From Pinguiococcus pyrenoidosus (lineage: Eukaryota; Sar; Pinguiophyceae; Pinguiochrysidales; Pinguiochrysidaceae): a stretch of DNA of 39,357 nt. How positions within the stretch are numbered: position 1 is the stretch's first letter; each line of letters opens with the position of its first letter. The position numbers and the translations under genes are program-made. The DNA is taken from contig JAAMXY010002039.1 of the NCBI GenBank assembly GCA_019677205.1, positions 1-39,357 on the forward strand. The letters run 5' to 3'. The notes beneath the pieces are model-generated. The model was not told where the DNA came from and did no database searches. It saw only the letters and a list, made by a program, of their open reading frames with translations. Of the stretch, positions 36,457 to 39,357 are shown in pieces.

Positions 36457-38547
36457 TCACGAAGAGCTCGACGCCTGCACGGACGCGGCGGCACAAGTCC
36501 AGTGCGCATCCCTACCTCCACGTTGAGCAAGGAGGGATTCGGCTTGCTGTCCGTACTGCCTTGCTCGATAGGAAAGGTCGACCTCCGCCCACGTCCTGCA
36601 CTCGGCACAGACTCCATGGCCACGCATGACTTTCCCAGCAGCTGAGGAAGAAGACGCGAAGGGAGCGCAACCATGAGGAAAAGAAGAGGGCGCCTGCCAC
36701 CCCCATTTGCTCTTGGGTCCGGTGGGATCCTTACCGGCAAGCCACGATGCGGTGGCTTCGTGCGTCCCTGCCATCCCGAGCATGAGCATGAAGGCGCGCC
36801 AGACGGACTGATAGGCCGCGTGGAGATTCGCTTGGTGACATCGAAAGTCCTCCAGAAAGAGCGCGGCAAGAGCCGTGATTCGTCGATCCGCATCAAGCTG
36901 TCGTCTCAGAAGGCCGCCGAGGTCCGGATCGCAGAACGCCAGGCAGGCGAGCTCCAAGTCTTGAATGCTCCTGGAGGGGAGAGCCTCCTCCCGCTGCCGG
37001 CAGGCCAGCACCTTCCCCAGCAGTACGAAGGTCGGCTGGAAGAGGGCCAGGTTGTAGTAGTCGGCCAGGGCAGCGTCGTTGGGGAACTCGTCGGGACAAG
37101 TTGGGATTCCGGGCAGGCCCGACAGGAAGCCGAAAGTGGCGATCTTGCTCGCCGCGGCGCCTGGGAAAATGCCAAAGGCCGCTGCAGAGTCGAGGCAGGC
37201 TGCCAAGATGAGCCACTTGCTGCAATCAAGAAGGTCACAATCGACGACCTTCCGCACTGCCCTGCACCATTCGCGCCACGACGCCTGCGCCCGGGGCGCA
37301 GTATAGCTCGCCATGAACCATCGGAGCAGGCGGTGCCCGACGAGTCTCTCCGTCGTCTTTGACGACAGCGACATGGCGAAGATCGTCCCTCGCAGGTCGC
37401 CGGCCGCACCTTGTGGCGCGACCGGCGAGGGAAGCGCGAGGCCGCGCCCGAGGTCGTCCGCGAGCTGCAGGCATTCGCGAAACGCCTGCGGCGTCCAGGG
37501 TTTCCGCGCAGCAGCCTCGACCTCTCCCAGAAGCGACGCGGCAGGCAACGCCCCGTCGCTGGTAAGAACCCTTGCCGCCATCACCACGGCATTCGCCAAA
37601 TGCTCCCGACTTATCCGCTCGAGGCCTGCTCGACCTTTCTGGGCAGCGCAAGGCGCTCCTTCGCCGCGGGCTCTCAGGCGCTGCAGCAGCAACCCGGCAG
37701 AGAGACCAGTCCCACAGAACGTCTCGAGGACACGGCCCAGCGCAGCCCGCAGCTTCGGCAGCATGAGGTTCCGGACAGCTCTCGCCTCGTCGTCTGTCCA
37801 GGCGACGCTCGTCGTCGAGGCACCCGCAGCGTCAAGCGTGCTTTGCACCCGCGACAGCAGCCTACAAGCAGCAACGAAGCAGTCCTCGAAGAGCGCGAGC
37901 AAGGAGCGGACATCGCTCTCAGAAGTCTTCCGGAGGAACTTGAGGAAGCCGCAGGTCCGAAGCCAGAAGAACGTCGCCAACTGGACGTACGACGTCCGGC
38001 GGCCTTGCATCCCTTCCTGCTCTCGCAGCACATGTGTGGACACGAGCGCGGCGATGTCTCTGCACTGCACCACCGCGCTTGTCATGACCTCGGTGGGTAG
38101 CTCCATCTGCTTGCCTGCCGCTTCCGAGGCGTTTCCCAAGCATCTCCACAGGCGGAGGCACAATACGCCAGCGTGCTGCGGAGTCTGGAAGTCGCCCTTC
38201 TGGCGCAGCAGCAGTTCTCTCCGGATGGCTGCGTCGCCGTTCTGAACATTGCAGAGCCGCTGGATACACATCACGCGACTTTCGTCGCAGGGTAGAGCGA
38301 GGTGCCTCTCCAGTTGGGCCACGGCCTCGATGGCGTCTACAACCTTTCCGCTCCTCAGGGCGTGTGTCTGGCTCTCGCCGTCGGCCGGTTTGCGTACCTT
38401 TGCGTCGGCACTGTCAACCTCGCCCGCCAAAGCCAGGGAGATGCGCGTACAGAGCGCGTCGATCGGCTCCATGGCAGCTGCCAACGAGAGGGCCTCCGCT
38501 GAACGCTGAACTTCGAACCAAAATGCGCGGGAAAAGCGAGGAAGCAT
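36457..38547 (-). CDS. Hypothetical helical protein
   Basis: A single uninterrupted frame of 696 residues starts at the first ATG (38547); a second Met at residue 26 (MEPIDALCTRIS) is an equally plausible start. The composition is Ala/Leu/Arg-rich and almost wholly helical, with many Cys. Phrases include YVQLATFFWLRTCGFLKFLR and NLMLPKLRAALGRVLETFCG. The C-terminal region is less ordered and has CAECRTWAEVDLSYRARQYG, followed by a Ser-rich end. I see no signal peptide, membrane span or catalytic motif. Although I do not recognise a family, a solenoid or scaffold of the HEAT/ARM kind is possible. It is unlikely to be a shadow frame because no credible gene overlaps it on the other strand and it has the same coding-like composition as its neighbours. 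Confidence 0.65.
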   Translation of the reverse strand: MLPRFSRAFWFEVQRSAEALSLAAAMEPIDALCTRISLALAGEVDSADAKVRKPADGESQTHALRSGKVVDAIEAVAQLERHLALPCDESRVMCIQRLCNVQNGDAAIRRELLLRQKGDFQTPQHAGVLCLRLWRCLGNASEAAGKQMELPTEVMTSAVVQCRDIAALVSTHVLREQEGMQGRRTSYVQLATFFWLRTCGFLKFLRKTSESDVRSLLALFEDCFVAACRLLSRVQSTLDAAGASTTSVAWTDDEARAVRNLMLPKLRAALGRVLETFCGTGLSAGLLLQRLRARGEGAPCAAQKGRAGLERISREHLANAVVMAARVLTSDGALPAASLLGEVEAAARKPWTPQAFRECLQLADDLGRGLALPSPVAPQGAAGDLRGTIFAMSLSSKTTERLVGHRLLRWFMASYTAPRAQASWREWCRAVRKVVDCDLLDCSKWLILAACLDSAAAFGIFPGAAASKIATFGFLSGLPGIPTCPDEFPNDAALADYYNLALFQPTFVLLGKVLACRQREEALPSRSIQDLELACLAFCDPDLGGLLRRQLDADRRITALAALFLEDFRCHQANLHAAYQSVWRAFMLMLGMAGTHEATASWLAGKDPTGPKSKWGWQAPSSFPHGCAPFASSSSAAGKVMRGHGVCAECRTWAEVDLSYRARQYGQQAESLLAQRGGRDAHWTCAAASVQASSSS

Positions 38548-39357
38548 GAATATCAGGATCTGCTAGAGAATCGAGATTCGGGAGGGTTTCGACGGTTCTT
38601 GTCGGTTACTGTTGTGTCAGTGTTACTGTCTCCACAGTTTCCGAGTTCTAAAACGCCAACTCTGAACTCGTTGGAGCGAAGCTTGTTCACGCCCCTGCCG
38701 TAGTGGCACTTAGACGCACACCGGCGTGATGCGCGATAGCAGCAGCATCTTCTTGTCCGGCATGTCGAGTCCCGGCAGTTGCAAGGGATATTTGGCATTG
38801 TGAAGTGCCCCGCAGCCAGCCAAAGAACGCAACGATCCGAGACGACCGAAGTCAAATTAGCTAGCTACTATCCATGTCGTCGACTTTCTCGAGCCCGAAC
38901 AAGAAGTCTAAAGGATTCGAAAGAAAGTTCAAGGAAAAGGAATGATTCTCGTTCCACAACGCGCGCCGAAGACAAGGCAGCAAGGGAGCGCGCCAGCTGG
39001 CTCGAGGATAAATTGGCTGGCGCACTGCTTCTGCTGCGCCGCAGCCATCACGTTGGCCTGACTGCACGACGAGCTGCCTTGCGTAGCTCGCACCTCTCGG
39101 CTGCTCGGCTCCTTTGCTTCGCTTTGTTTAGCGGCGGAGGAAACTTAAGCTAAGGCATCTATCGTCCTGGACGGTGTCAATATTTATCGAAAAAGCCTTC
39201 AGAGCGGTTCTCTTTTCGTCCCGGGACGGCTTCTTGCGTTTTCCAAGCGTTCTGAAACGCAGCTGAAGGAAGGTGCGCGAGGCGACGTGACTCAACGAAC
39301 CGCTCTTAAATATTTGGGGGACTCCAGGTGAGCAGCGATCCGGCGCATGTGAACGGA
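38548..39357. other. Right-edge region without a supportable gene
   Basis: The frames are short and unconvincing. The largest, at 38779-39153 plus, is Ser/Arg/Lys-rich with no motif. A 23-codon Lys-rich frame at 38874-38945 is also too short to call. AT-rich patches lie at 39175-39200 and 39305-39316. A consensus donor CAG/GTGAGC at 39329 could belong to a leader exon of a plus-strand gene beyond the window. The region must also contain the promoter of the minus-strand hypothetical gene. Confidence 0.4.

Noticed and set aside
38779-39153. 124-codon Ser/Arg-rich frame at the right edge
   Set aside because: Composition is typical of random GC-rich DNA, with no motif and no clear splice partner in the window.
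1-39357. tRNA, rRNA or transposon genes
   Set aside because: No cloverleaf-type B-box, rRNA core, transposase, reverse transcriptase or terminal inverted repeats were recognised by reading both strands; a covariance-model search would be needed to exclude small RNAs fully.

Overview
This window is nuclear DNA of a eukaryotic alga. Protein-coding genes are broken by short introns (about 47-277 bp, mostly 58-100 bp). They encode purely eukaryotic proteins: an axonemal dynein heavy chain, cyclin H, exportin-7 and a TTI2-like protein. Two proteins carry N-termini that look like targeting signals for a complex red-type plastid: a signal peptide followed by a basic, Ser/Pro/Arg-rich transit region, in one case with Phe at the predicted +1 position. 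The dynein means the organism makes flagella. A flagellate with a secondary plastid (stramenopile, haptophyte, cryptophyte or relative) fits best; I cannot fix the lineage from sequence alone. The coding DNA is GC-rich, and small AT-rich islands sit upstream of several start codons.

Layout, left to right. 1-1538: 3' part of a multi-membrane-span protein built of repeated four-helix modules. 2785-3519: small secreted protein, one intron. 3601-6201 (minus): HEAT/ARM-like protein resembling TTI2, four exons. 6597-8711 (minus): intronless plastid-type FAD oxidoreductase (PDE327/COG2509-like). 9191-10297 (minus): hypoxanthine phosphoribosyltransferase, four exons. 10740-12071: probable thylakoid-lumen protein with signal, transit and twin-arginine segments. 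12464-14764 (minus): secreted EGF/tenascin-like protein, intronless. 15956-18023: membrane-anchored divergent nucleoside diphosphate kinase, eight exons. 18820-30951: single-exon 4043-residue dynein heavy chain. 31001-32035 (minus): cyclin H. 32692-36294: exportin-7, four exons, one intron with a GC donor. 36457-38547 (minus): unrecognised helical protein. 38548-39357: no supportable gene.

The genes do not form one pathway. Three intergenic regions (10298-10739, 14765-15955, 32036-32691) separate divergent gene pairs, each contains an AT-rich stretch, and they probably act as shared promoters. Simple repeats are concentrated in introns, leaders and 3' flanks. Two of the arrays have a 15-bp unit organised into 30-bp or 45-bp higher-order units, and they flank the EGF/NDK divergent promoter. 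No transposon, CRISPR array, rRNA or tRNA was recognised.

The strongest leads are the tripartite-targeted lumen protein, the repeated four-helix membrane protein, the NDK-like gene with competing N-termini, the completely intronless 12-kb dynein gene, the GC-AG intron in exportin-7, and a 14-bp-periodic triple TCAGCTGA element upstream of cyclin H.
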